This document shows, one piece after another, positions 53,914-61,887 of a stretch of 64,000 nt of DNA. Position 1 is the stretch's first letter. Each line of letters begins with the position of its first letter. Below the pieces are notes generated by a model, which saw only the letters and a program-made list of their open reading frames with translations, was not told where the DNA came from and searched no databases. Origin of the DNA: Acidobacteria subdivision 2 bacterium RH1 MAG20 (GTDB lineage: Bacteria > Acidobacteriota > Terriglobia > Terriglobales > Acidobacteriaceae); assembly GCA_002197545.1 (NCBI GenBank), contig NFUO01000280.1, positions 1-64,000 of the forward strand, written 5' to 3'. The translations under genes and the position numbers were made by a program.

Positions 53914-56349
53914 TTATCTCTCTGACGGTGGGTTTAGAGTGGCGGACGTCTCCAATATGGCTGGTTTAGGTTTGCGTGGTTTTTTGAGGGGTGGAGCGGA
54001 GCTGGGGGGACGGTGTTTGCCATTTCCATTCCGTCTTTTGCCGGTAGCCTCAATGACGCTGCGCATCCAGTAGTTTCCTTCGGAATCTACCTCTACGCCG
54101 TGGACCTCGCGTTCGAAGCCGGGGAAGCGCTTGCCGAACTCTTCCATGGCGAGGATGAGACGGATGACGGGGCTGTCGGCTCCGCCGAAGCGCTCGCCGG
54201 GCATGCTCATGGGAATGCCGGGAGGGTAGGGAACGAGCATGACGGCGGCGATGCGGCCGGGCATGTCGGCGAAGCGGATCTTTTCGGTCTCGTTGCGCAG
54301 GAGCTTCTGATACGTCTGCGCGGGAGTGAGGACAGGATCGAAGTCTTCGTCACAGGCTTCGCCGACCAGACTGGCGAGACGGAGTTGCATCATGACGGAG
54401 TGCATCTCGTCGCTTAACTCTTTGAGCGTGACATTGCGATAGCGGTTGGGATATTTGGCGACGAGTTCGGGCAGAGCTTCTTCGAGAGGAGCTTCACTGT
54501 CGTAGAGGCGTTTGAACTCGAACAGGTTTTCGAGGAGGCTGCCCCATTTTCCCTTGGAGGTGCCGACGGAGAAGAGGACAAGGACGGTGTAGTCGCCAGT
54601 GCGGGCGATTTCGACGCGGCGGCTGTCAAGGAATTCGACGAGGATGGCCGCTGGGATGCCCCAGTCTGCTACCTTGCCCTGGGCGTTGACGCCGGGCATG
54701 AGGATGGTGACCTTGGTGGGGTCCAACATACAGTATTCGTCGGCGATATCGTCGCCCTGGAAGCCGTGCCAGTCTTCGCCGGGTTTGAGAGTCCAGCAGT
54801 GAGGGTTGGTCGCGAGAAGCTCGTCGGGAGCTTCTTCAAAGACGTGAGTGACGCCGGTGGCTGAGTCGGTGACCTGCTCGGGCTGGAAGAGACGGAAGAA
54901 CCAGCCTCCACCGTCTTCGGCGGCGCGCAGGCGATGGGCTACGGAGGACATGGCTTTGCGGAAGGTGATGGCGTCCTGAATGGTCTCGTCCATGAGCGTG
55001 GGACCGGCGGGCTCGTCCATCATGGCGGCGGCTACGTCGAGGCTTGCGATGAGTGGATAGAACGGCGAGGTCGTGCCGTGCATCATGAAAGACTCGTTGA
55101 ACTGGTCGAAGTCGAGCGGGGCGCGAGGGCTGAGCTTGATGTGGACCATGGAGCCCATGGAAAAGGCTGCCAGCATCTTGTGGGTGGATTGCACAGAGAA
55201 GAGCGTGGGGCGGTCGGGCATGTCGTCGGGAACACCCATGGCGAAGCGGCCACGGTAGATCTCATGGAATTTGGCGTAGGCGTACCAGGCCTCGTCGAAG
55301 TGGACACGGGGGACTGATTTGGAGAGTTCAGTAACGACGCGGTTGACGTCATAGCAGAGTCCATCATAGGTAGAGTTAGTGACGACGGCGTAGGTGGGAT
55401 TCTGGTTGGTCACACCGGCGCAGAGGGGACTCTTGTCGATGAGGCCGCGAATAAATTCGGGGCTGAAACGCTTGATGGGGACGAGGCCGATCATGCCGTA
55501 ACCGTTGCGCGTGGGCTTCATGTAGACGGGGCGAGCGCCGGTGACGGTGAGGGAGTGACAGATTGATTTATGACAGTTGGCGTCGGCGACGACGATGTCG
55601 TCCTGCGCGATGACGCCGTGGCCGATGATCTGGTTGGAGGTGGAGGAGCCGCCGAGGACGTAGAAGGTCCAGTCGGCTCCGAAGATGCGTGCGGCGTTGC
55701 GTTCGGATTCACCCGGAGGTCCGATGTGGTCCAGCCAGGAGCCGAGTTGCGACGTGGAGATGCCTAGATCGGAGCGCATGATATTCTCGCCGAAGAAGCG
55801 TTGGAACTCCATGCCAACAGGATGTTTGAGGAAGGCCACGCCGCCCATATGGCCGGGGGCGTCCCAGGAGTAGGCGCCCTGGTCGTTGTACTTTTTCAGC
55901 TCGCGGAAGTAGGGCGGGAGGAGCTGTTCGTGGTAACGCTCGACGGCGAAGTCGACGCGGTTGGCGATGAAGGCTGGGGTATCACCGAAGAGGTGGATGT
56001 ACTCGTGGACCTGCTTGACGACTTCGAGCGGGAGCTCGCTGACGAGGGTTCGGTCTGCGATGAGGAAGATGGGAATCTTCTTGTTGCGGTGACGGACGGC
56101 ACGGAGAATTTTGAGCGCGGCGCGTTCGTCGAACTGGTTGTCGCCTTCGAGGTCCCAGTCGAGCAGGATGGCACTGTGGGATGGATCCGAGGTGACGAGA
56201 GACAGACCGTCCTCCGGCGTCGAGGTGCGAACGACCTCGTAGCCCTCGTGCTTGATGGCATCTACTAAACGTTCCATGGCCCGATCGGAGACGGAATCGG
56301 TGCCACCTACTTCGCTTGCAATCAATAAAACCCAACGACCTTCGTTCAT
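53914..56349 (-). CDS. Orn/Lys/Arg decarboxylase, fold type I (biodegradative type)
   Basis: An 811-residue PLP enzyme. Residues 1-130 are a wing domain shaped like a receiver (LLIASEVGGTDSVSDRAMER then ILLDWDLEGDNQFDERAALK). The core has STSNQIIGHG, NCHKSICHSL, FDEAWYAYAKFHEIYRGRFA and the Schiff-base Lys in SVQSTHKMLAAFSM. The C-terminal domain (HGFQGDDIADEYCMLDPTKV) is conserved. Such enzymes convert arginine, lysine or ornithine to polyamines or cadaverine, often in acid resistance; exact substrate not assigned. GAGAGG before ATG 56349. Confidence 0.88.
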   Translation of the reverse strand: MNEGRWVLLIASEVGGTDSVSDRAMERLVDAIKHEGYEVVRTSTPEDGLSLVTSDPSHSAILLDWDLEGDNQFDERAALKILRAVRHRNKKIPIFLIADRTLVSELPLEVVKQVHEYIHLFGDTPAFIANRVDFAVERYHEQLLPPYFRELKKYNDQGAYSWDAPGHMGGVAFLKHPVGMEFQRFFGENIMRSDLGISTSQLGSWLDHIGPPGESERNAARIFGADWTFYVLGGSSTSNQIIGHGVIAQDDIVVADANCHKSICHSLTVTGARPVYMKPTRNGYGMIGLVPIKRFSPEFIRGLIDKSPLCAGVTNQNPTYAVVTNSTYDGLCYDVNRVVTELSKSVPRVHFDEAWYAYAKFHEIYRGRFAMGVPDDMPDRPTLFSVQSTHKMLAAFSMGSMVHIKLSPRAPLDFDQFNESFMMHGTTSPFYPLIASLDVAAAMMDEPAGPTLMDETIQDAITFRKAMSSVAHRLRAAEDGGGWFFRLFQPEQVTDSATGVTHVFEEAPDELLATNPHCWTLKPGEDWHGFQGDDIADEYCMLDPTKVTILMPGVNAQGKVADWGIPAAILVEFLDSRRVEIARTGDYTVLVLFSVGTSKGKWGSLLENLFEFKRLYDSEAPLEEALPELVAKYPNRYRNVTLKELSDEMHSVMMQLRLASLVGEACDEDFDPVLTPAQTYQKLLRNETEKIRFADMPGRIAAVMLVPYPPGIPMSMPGERFGGADSPVIRLILAMEEFGKRFPGFEREVHGVEVDSEGNYWMRSVIEATGKRRNGNGKHRPPSSAPPLKKPRKPKPAILETSATLNPPSER

Positions 56350-56448
56350 ACACCTCTCACTTCTTGCTTCATCATGTTACAGGGAGTTTCCGGTGGATAT
56401 TTATGAGAGGTAAATGTGGGGGAATTTGCTGGGAAAGAGACTGGCGGC

Positions 56449-56982
56449 TCAGGCGCAGGTGCAGTCGACGCAGCGGTGCTCGGCGCAGGTTCCGCAGGTG
56501 AGCGCAAGCTGCTTTTTCAGGGCCTGGCGAGCGCGATGGACGCGGACGGCAGCGTTACCGGGAGTGATTCCAGTGGATTTGGCGAAGGTTTCGAGGGAAT
56601 ATTCTCCAAGATCGACGCTGCGGATGATCTCGCTGTACTGGGGCTTCAGGGTGGAGAGGACGCTGACGATGCATTGGCAGACGATGTTGTGCATGGTCTC
56701 GTTCGGCTGGGTTTCAGTGATGAGGTCTTTGGCCCAGTGTTCGAGAGCGCGATCTTCTGCCGCTTGATGGCGGTAGTGATCGATAACCGCGTTGCGCAGG
56801 ATGCGGTAGAACCAGGCTGCGGCAGACTCTTCCTTGTGCAGTGTAGAGGCCTTTTCCATGGCGCGGACGTAGGCGCTTTGCAGGATATCTTCCGCGGCGG
56901 ATGGAGTAGCGACGCGGCCCTTCACGAACTGGAGAAACTTGCTCCGTTGAAGAATGAGGTCGTCGATGGCTTTGGTTTGCAT
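56449..56982 (-). CDS. ECF sigma factor with Cys-rich C-terminal tail (CorE-like)
   Basis: A 177-residue group 4 sigma factor. Region 2 (FLQFVKGRVATPSAAEDILQ, SAYVRAMEKAS) and region 4 (LGEYSLETFAKSTGITPGNA, AVRVHRARQALKKQL) are clear. Unusually, a CxC (NIVCQCIVSV) lies in the linker and the last ~14 residues are CGTCAEHRCVDCTCA, five Cys plus a His. Metal-responsive ECF sigmas such as CorE have this combination, so metal control without a separate anti-sigma factor is inferred. ATG 56982 is used because homologues start MQTKAIDD-like; a GTG at 57030 sits inside a hairpin. It follows the 24-aa peptide gene. Confidence 0.88.
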   Translation of the reverse strand: MQTKAIDDLILQRSKFLQFVKGRVATPSAAEDILQSAYVRAMEKASTLHKEESAAAWFYRILRNAVIDHYRHQAAEDRALEHWAKDLITETQPNETMHNIVCQCIVSVLSTLKPQYSEIIRSVDLGEYSLETFAKSTGITPGNAAVRVHRARQALKKQLALTCGTCAEHRCVDCTCA

Positions 56983-57002
56983 TGAATCGAGTGATTTTCC
57001 TG

Positions 57003-57039
57003 GAGCCCGGCGTGGAGATTGTTTCTGCACGCCGGGCTC
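57003..57039 (-). promoter_or_regulatory. 12-bp hairpin between CPC-peptide gene and sigma gene
   Basis: GAGCCCGGCGTG (57003-57014) and its exact complement CACGCCGGGCTC (57028-57039), 13-nt loop, lie 8 bases after the small gene and 21 before the sigma ATG. The minus-strand sequence after the stem is GGAAAAT, with no U-run, so it is more likely an mRNA processing or stability element that sets the ratio of peptide to sigma factor than a terminator. Confidence 0.5.
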
Positions 57040-57046
57040 TAGTTAA

Positions 57047-57121
57047 TTAATTAGATGAGGGACAAGGGCAGTTGGAACCGCAGGGACAATCTGCTCCACA
57101 GGGGCATATATAGAGGTTCAT
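57047..57121 (-). CDS. 24-aa CPC-repeat, metallothionein-like peptide
   Basis: Short frame below usual ORF cut-offs: MNLYICPCGADCPCGSNCPC followed by PSSN. It holds three tandem hexapeptides CPCGAD, CPCGSN, CPCPSS (Cys 6, 8, 12, 14, 18, 20). The repeats use different codons (TGC/TGT, CCC/CCT), so selection acts on the peptide. AAAGGAG is six bases before ATG. It lies 65 bp upstream of the Cys-rich sigma gene on the same strand. Six thiolates in a regular array suit Cu(I), Zn or Cd binding. Role inferred. Confidence 0.7.
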   Translation of the reverse strand: MNLYICPCGADCPCGSNCPCPSSN

Positions 57122-57164
57122 TTCGTTCTCCTTTGGTCGGCTTGATGTGTCCGACACTATAGCT

Positions 57165-57190
57165 GACGGATGAGCGCGCCGAACCTTACA
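57165..57190 (-). promoter_or_regulatory. Candidate ECF promoter of the CPC-peptide/sigma operon
   Basis: Minus strand: TGTAAGG (57190-57184), 15 bp, CGTC (57168-57165), the -35/-10 arrangement of many ECF promoters. A start near 57157 gives a ~36-nt leader to the small gene. Would make the sigma factor autoregulated. Inference from spacing and motif only. Confidence 0.5.
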
Positions 57191-57217
57191 GTTTTGGATC
57201 GAAAAGGTATCTCCGGT

Positions 57218-57940
57218 TTAGAAGTGGCGGGTGAGATCGGCGAAGTGGGCCAGTTCGAGGAGTTGGCGGCCTGCGGGGGGCTGGTCGATGTTTTCGCGCT
57301 CCAGCGCCCAGGTGAAGTCGTGCGGGATGAAGATGGCGTTGAGGCCGGCGGCGAAGGCTGGATTAATGTCGGATTTGGGGCTGTTGCCGATCATCCATGT
57401 GGTGCAGGCTTCGCAGGCGTGATGGGCGGATAGGCTGCGATAGGCTGCATGATGTTTTTCGGGAAGGACCTCGACGGCGCTGAAGTGAGGGGCGAGGCCG
57501 GAGCGGCGGAGCTTGTCGGTCTGCTCGGCGTGGTCTCCCTTGGTGACGAGAATGAGGCGATGACGGGTGGCGAGGTCGGCCAGGGTTTCATCTACGTGGG
57601 GCAGGAGTTCGATCTCCTGATCGGCGATGGACTGGGCGAAGCTGACGATGCGCTCGTGCTTTTCAGGCGTGATGGGACGATCAGTGAACTGCTCGAAGCA
57701 GGTGATGAGCGAGCGGCGAAAGCTGTGGAGTCCGTAGCCGTGGGCCGAGATGGTAGCGCGTTCGACGCTGTTGAGGCGCTCGCGGACCTGCTCGGCGTTG
57801 TAGATGCGATGGTCGAGGTAGGAGATGAAAGAGGCAATGGCCTGTTCGAAGTAGATGTTGTTCTCCCAGAGCGTGTCGTCTGCGTCGATGAGCAGGGTCT
57901 GGTTGGCTGGGTGACGAGCGGGTTGGCTTTTGCGAGACAT
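57218..57940 (-). CDS. HAD-superfamily hydrolase
   Basis: A 240-residue haloacid-dehalogenase-fold protein. Motif I LLIDADDTLWENN (DxD nucleophile pair), ILVTKGDHAEQTDKLRRSGL with motif II/III elements, and WMIGNSPKSDINPAFAAGLN for metal binding. Typical of small-molecule phosphatases; substrate unknown. ATG 57940. It ends 96 bp before the CPC-peptide start and is probably a separate unit. Confidence 0.88.
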   Translation of the reverse strand: MSRKSQPARHPANQTLLIDADDTLWENNIYFEQAIASFISYLDHRIYNAEQVRERLNSVERATISAHGYGLHSFRRSLITCFEQFTDRPITPEKHERIVSFAQSIADQEIELLPHVDETLADLATRHRLILVTKGDHAEQTDKLRRSGLAPHFSAVEVLPEKHHAAYRSLSAHHACEACTTWMIGNSPKSDINPAFAAGLNAIFIPHDFTWALERENIDQPPAGRQLLELAHFADLTRHF

Positions 57941-58048
57941 TGGCGCTGATTATAAGGCTGATTTTGCGGCGCGGCTATACATGCGGCGCATGAGCTGACA
58001 CTGCATCCTACCTAATGCAAATAAAATAGCTGAATGAGGAGCATATTG

Positions 58049-60385
58049 ATGAAGCTCTTGAAATGTGTATTGGTTGGCGTGATATTGAGCTATGGCGCCA
58101 TAGCTCAGACCCCGGATGCGGCCCAGACAAGTCCGCCGCATAATGAGGGTTTTCATAATACCTCGACGAATTATCAAAATCACGCTGTTTCCGTTGTTCA
58201 GCGGTTCACTTTCGACACGTTCAATCCTCACGACCTGATCGGGTATTACAACCTCTATAAGTTCAACACTCCGGGTTATAACTGGGGCAATGCGGGTGGA
58301 TGGAGTGCGCAGCACGGTGTCTCAGAGAATGGATTTTTTAACACTCGCGGGATTGGGCAGATGTATGTTTCCAATTCAGTGAAGCATGCGACTGGTGACT
58401 TTGCGGTGCAGTATATCTATTCCTCTACCGATGGCGGAGCGACCGCTCAATCGGACGAGGGTTTTACGCTGGATACGCGCGAAGGAGGCGAGACAGATAA
58501 GTGGTTTCATGGGACGGCAGGCGGCGGCGCGGCGCCGGGAACAACGCTGTTGCCTGTTGGTTATGTGGCTGGTCCGCAATCGCAGGAGACGACCACGGAT
58601 GGCGCTTTCATGCTGGATATCACCAAGGGAGCGATCTCCGGAGTTGTGACAGGATCAGAGACGCCGGTTGAAGGGACTTCTGTCCACGTCATGCCGGTCT
58701 CGGCCACGTTGCCACCGTCGACAGGCATTGGGATCGTGGATACTGTCATACCGCGGATCAGGGTCACGACTGTGCCGGAGACGATTACGCTGACTAATGT
58801 ACGTCTTATTCGCGGCTCCTTTGTAACAGGTAAGGCATGTCTTGCAGGAGGATGGTATCCGGAGCAAGTCATCGTTACAAAAGTAGGTCCAGCCAGCAAT
58901 GGTTTACAGGATGTTACTGTTATCCATAAAAACCCTAATGGAAAGGATGTGAATAATCCTACTTCTCTCTGGCAGGGCGGAGTTTGCGGTCAATATATGA
59001 GCCTGGACCGTAACCTGGCACGCGACGGATTTCGCACAAGTTATGAGATTGTTGGAGCTACGGATTCAAATCATCTTGCCTATGTGTGGAATGTCAAAGG
59101 CAGCACGAAGCAGAATGTGATCAGAGTATATGAGCCACCGGTCATTCTTAAGAACCTGTCGAGATCGAATGGCGTAGTTACCGCAACTTTCGCGCAGGGA
59201 AGCGCATCTTATCTTTTTAATCATGCTGCGTCCGTGGTGATTGCAGGAGCAAGCAATCCATCCTTCAATGGCACCGTCCATTTGCCGGTGTATGACGATG
59301 ACGTGAATCATACGTTGAAATGGTCTCAGGCAGGGGCGGATGCCACCTCGTCTTCTGCCTCGATCGACCTTCCGGCTTCTTACTATGGCTTTCATCTCTA
59401 TCCCGGAGCGGAGGTTTTAGGCCCCCAGGTTGCAGATGGCGTGCCATTAGAACCTAACTCAGTGGAATGGGCACCGGGCGATGTCATCGAGAATCCTCAC
59501 AACCCCAGCTTCACCATGGGCGCGATATCGAGACATCTGGTTCAACATACGCTTAGCAATGGCACCAACTCTTCGGGAGAGCTTTGGGATTTCTTTGGTT
59601 CGGGCATAAGCGCAAATTACTACCCTTCGGTGTGGAGAAATTCGAATCCATGTTCGTTTTATATAGGTTGTGGGGGGACATTGGAGCCTATTCGATGGCA
59701 TACCTACACTGGACCCTATAAGGAGCTCATCAACATAAGAAGTGCTCCTCTCAATCAGGGGGCATTGATTACAGTCGGATGCGACTTGAGGGGGTGCGAT
59801 CATAAGTCGCCATATAACCTGTTTCAGTTACAAAATGGGGTCATGCAGTACGACCCTGCGAATGGAAATTTTACTGTGCCTCGTATGACGGCTGGCTCGT
59901 TTTACGGAGATATGGAGGGTAGAGTTACAACGACGCAAATAAATCTCCAGGATCCGACCAACCGAAGTCACATTCTTACGATAACGAATTCGAATGGCAG
60001 GATCGTGATAGGTTCGCAGAGTCAGGGGAACGAAGTTGTCAATGGAATGGGCCTTCCACAGAATCCTGCTGGCAGCACTTTGTCCGGGATAGCAACAGCA
60101 GTGCCAGGCCCAGCCAATGATGGCGGCAGCGTGTCGTGTGCCAGAGGATATACGTGCACGGCGAGCCGTGGACGGCTCACGGTGATTGCGAGCGCAGCCG
60201 CTGGAGTTGGAACGATCGCGAGCGTGAAGGCGACGCTGCCCAGCGGGATGATCTGCACTGCGACCCAGAATGGCGGGTCCAGTTTCTTAGGGATTGGAAG
60301 CGGGAAGGAGAGCGCAAACGGCTTCGACATTACAGCTAGTGTCGCTCCGCACGGAACTCTGACAATTGATTATGGTTGCCGGTGA
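58049..60385 (+). CDS. Large secreted protein of unknown function, 778 aa
   Basis: ATG 58049 with GAGGAG upstream starts a signal peptide (MKLLKCVLVGVILSYGAIAQ). The mature part is low in charge, rich in Gly/Ser/Thr/Asn and in Trp/Tyr (YNWGNAGGWSAQHGVSENGF, FWDFFGSGISANYYPSVWRN), with only a few Cys (SFYIGCGG, GCDLRGCDHK). The C-terminal ~100 residues are Val/Thr/Gly-rich (ASAAAGVGTIASVKATLPSG). No family is recognised; a beta-rich surface or phage-tail-like protein is possible. Three bases of the signal-peptide region lie in a 22-bp palindrome. Confidence 0.75.
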   Translation: MKLLKCVLVGVILSYGAIAQTPDAAQTSPPHNEGFHNTSTNYQNHAVSVVQRFTFDTFNPHDLIGYYNLYKFNTPGYNWGNAGGWSAQHGVSENGFFNTRGIGQMYVSNSVKHATGDFAVQYIYSSTDGGATAQSDEGFTLDTREGGETDKWFHGTAGGGAAPGTTLLPVGYVAGPQSQETTTDGAFMLDITKGAISGVVTGSETPVEGTSVHVMPVSATLPPSTGIGIVDTVIPRIRVTTVPETITLTNVRLIRGSFVTGKACLAGGWYPEQVIVTKVGPASNGLQDVTVIHKNPNGKDVNNPTSLWQGGVCGQYMSLDRNLARDGFRTSYEIVGATDSNHLAYVWNVKGSTKQNVIRVYEPPVILKNLSRSNGVVTATFAQGSASYLFNHAASVVIAGASNPSFNGTVHLPVYDDDVNHTLKWSQAGADATSSSASIDLPASYYGFHLYPGAEVLGPQVADGVPLEPNSVEWAPGDVIENPHNPSFTMGAISRHLVQHTLSNGTNSSGELWDFFGSGISANYYPSVWRNSNPCSFYIGCGGTLEPIRWHTYTGPYKELINIRSAPLNQGALITVGCDLRGCDHKSPYNLFQLQNGVMQYDPANGNFTVPRMTAGSFYGDMEGRVTTTQINLQDPTNRSHILTITNSNGRIVIGSQSQGNEVVNGMGLPQNPAGSTLSGIATAVPGPANDGGSVSCARGYTCTASRGRLTVIASAAAGVGTIASVKATLPSGMICTATQNGGSSFLGIGSGKESANGFDITASVAPHGTLTIDYGCR
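58086..58107. repeat. 22-bp perfect palindrome inside a signal-peptide coding region
   Basis: TGAGCTATGGCGCCATAGCT then CA (58086-58107) equals its own reverse complement with no loop. It encodes LSYGAIAQ at the signal cleavage region of the 778-aa protein. As RNA it could form a hairpin near the 5' end of the transcript; as DNA, a dimeric binding site. Chance is not excluded. Confidence 0.4.
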
Positions 60386-60403
60386 AGGCTGTACAGATGA
60401 CTG

Positions 60404-60649
60404 TTACGGAAGTTGCTCTACAACAGTGATATGGCTGTCTGCATTGCCTCTGCTGGTGATGAGAAGTTCTTTGTCACCGGGTCGCACGCTGATACCGGAG
60501 TATGGAGGCGGATGAATCGGGAGGGTGGCGAAAGACTGCACGGCCGGTGATGGAATGTGCTGGAAGTTTTTGCCGCTGACCCCTTCACTGTCAGCCGAAC
60601 TGTAATCTCCTACTTCATCCCGTAATCCACGCGAGACGCTCTTGCTGAG
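60404..60649 (-). pseudogene. Possible gene remnant, 81 codons without a start
   Basis: An open frame of 81 codons, stop TAA at 60406-60404, that overlaps the end of the oxidoreductase gene by 35 bp and has no ATG/GTG/TTG near its 5' end. Its translation is compositionally protein-like (DEVGDYSSADSEGVSGKNFQ, ..., IHPPPYSGISVRPGDKELLI, TSRGNADSHITVVEQLP). Most likely the 3' fragment of a decayed gene. Not annotated further. Confidence 0.35.
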
Positions 60650-61700
60650 TCAGTTCAAAAGGCAGCATGCACCCTGCAGTTGCTGATTCAAACGATCGCT
60701 CAAGGACAGCCATTACCGCCAAAGCCTTGATCGGCGGAACAGGGTTTGGAGCTTTGCCATACAGTGCGTCTCGTATGCCGCTGTAATACTTTGACTCATC
60801 GCCCGCCGGCGCTGGTATCTCCGTTCGTTGACCGGTCGTTCCATCAATCAGGATGCCAGGGTCCGGATCAACGCCAAAGCCGGCATCGCCGGGCTTCATG
60901 CCAGCAATCAACTGCTTTTCCTGAACGTCAGCACCATACTTAATCCAACTCCCGAGCGTTCCATGCAATGCCGAACGAGGGCCGCCGCCCGCGACAAGCA
61001 GGGAAGCATGAAGGATGACCCTCACGTTGGCATAGTTCAACTGCACATGCGCCCAATCATCCGTATGTCCTCCTTTGCGCAGCACAGCTAAGCTCGCGTT
61101 GATCGATTCTGGCAGACCAAATAGTTGGATTGCTTCATCGATCAGATGCGGCCCCAGGTCGAACCAGAGCCCCGCGCCCGGCCCAACATCCTCTCGCCAC
61201 CGCTGCCGCACGTCGGGACGGAAACGATCGATGTGAGTTTCAAAATGCGTGACATCTCCAAGCACCTTGGAATCAAGAATTGCGTGTGCTGCAAGCGACT
61301 CGCTTTCCCAGCGCCTGTTGTGAAAAACTGAAAGCAGCCTCCCATAATCTTCGGCCATTTGTACCAGTGAGCGAGCCTCAGCCAGGGTCACAGTAAATGG
61401 CTTGTCAACGATTACGTGCTTTCGCGCGCTCAGCGCAGCAGCCGCGAGGGGAAAGTGGCATTCGTTAGGACTGGCAATCACTACCAGGTCAACATCTTTG
61501 TGAGTCGCGACGGCTTCCGGCTCCGCAAGAACAAGCGCCTCTGGAAGATCGACTAGCACCCCATCACGCTTGCTGGAACTCACATGAGTTAATTTCAAGC
61601 CTTCGACAGCCTGGATAAGCGGAGCATGAAAGGTTTTTCCGGCAAAACCATAGCCAATCAGTCCTACTCGGATCGGTTGTCCTAGTTCAGTCATCATCAT
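60615..61700 (-). CDS. Gfo/Idh/MocA-family oxidoreductase (IolW/YdgJ-like)
   Basis: A 361-residue NADP-dependent dehydrogenase. Rossmann motif IRVGLIGYGFAGKTFHAPLI, EKP-equivalent VDKPFTVTLAEA, and the active-site region GPGAGLWFDLGPHLIDEAI with DxxxH-type residues. The N-terminal text matches scyllo-inositol dehydrogenase (IolW/YdgJ)-type enzymes. Start chosen among three Met at 61700-61694; the longer frame to 61820 overlaps the MFS promoter. Divergent from an MFS transporter, so import plus oxidation of a sugar or polyol is plausible. Confidence 0.9.
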   Translation of the reverse strand: MMMTELGQPIRVGLIGYGFAGKTFHAPLIQAVEGLKLTHVSSSKRDGVLVDLPEALVLAEPEAVATHKDVDLVVIASPNECHFPLAAAALSARKHVIVDKPFTVTLAEARSLVQMAEDYGRLLSVFHNRRWESESLAAHAILDSKVLGDVTHFETHIDRFRPDVRQRWREDVGPGAGLWFDLGPHLIDEAIQLFGLPESINASLAVLRKGGHTDDWAHVQLNYANVRVILHASLLVAGGGPRSALHGTLGSWIKYGADVQEKQLIAGMKPGDAGFGVDPDPGILIDGTTGQRTEIPAPAGDESKYYSGIRDALYGKAPNPVPPIKALAVMAVLERSFESATAGCMLPFELTQQERLAWITG

Positions 61701-61887
61701 GTACCAGAAGAATACGGTGTTGAGTCCCTGCGTGCAAAAGCCATGTCTAGGACATATGGCACTTGCACATTGTTGAATAAGACCGATACCATCGGTGTGC
61801 CGCCGAACTCGGCTGTTCAATATTCAATTTTTATTAGCGCACGCGGCCGGTCTCCTGAATCGCAGCCCGCTGGCTACCAGGAGCATC

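Noticed and set aside
57030..57030. GTG at 57030 as start of the Cys-tailed sigma factor
   Set aside because: It lies inside the loop-proximal arm of the hairpin and lacks a Shine-Dalgarno; the ATG at 56982 fits the family start.
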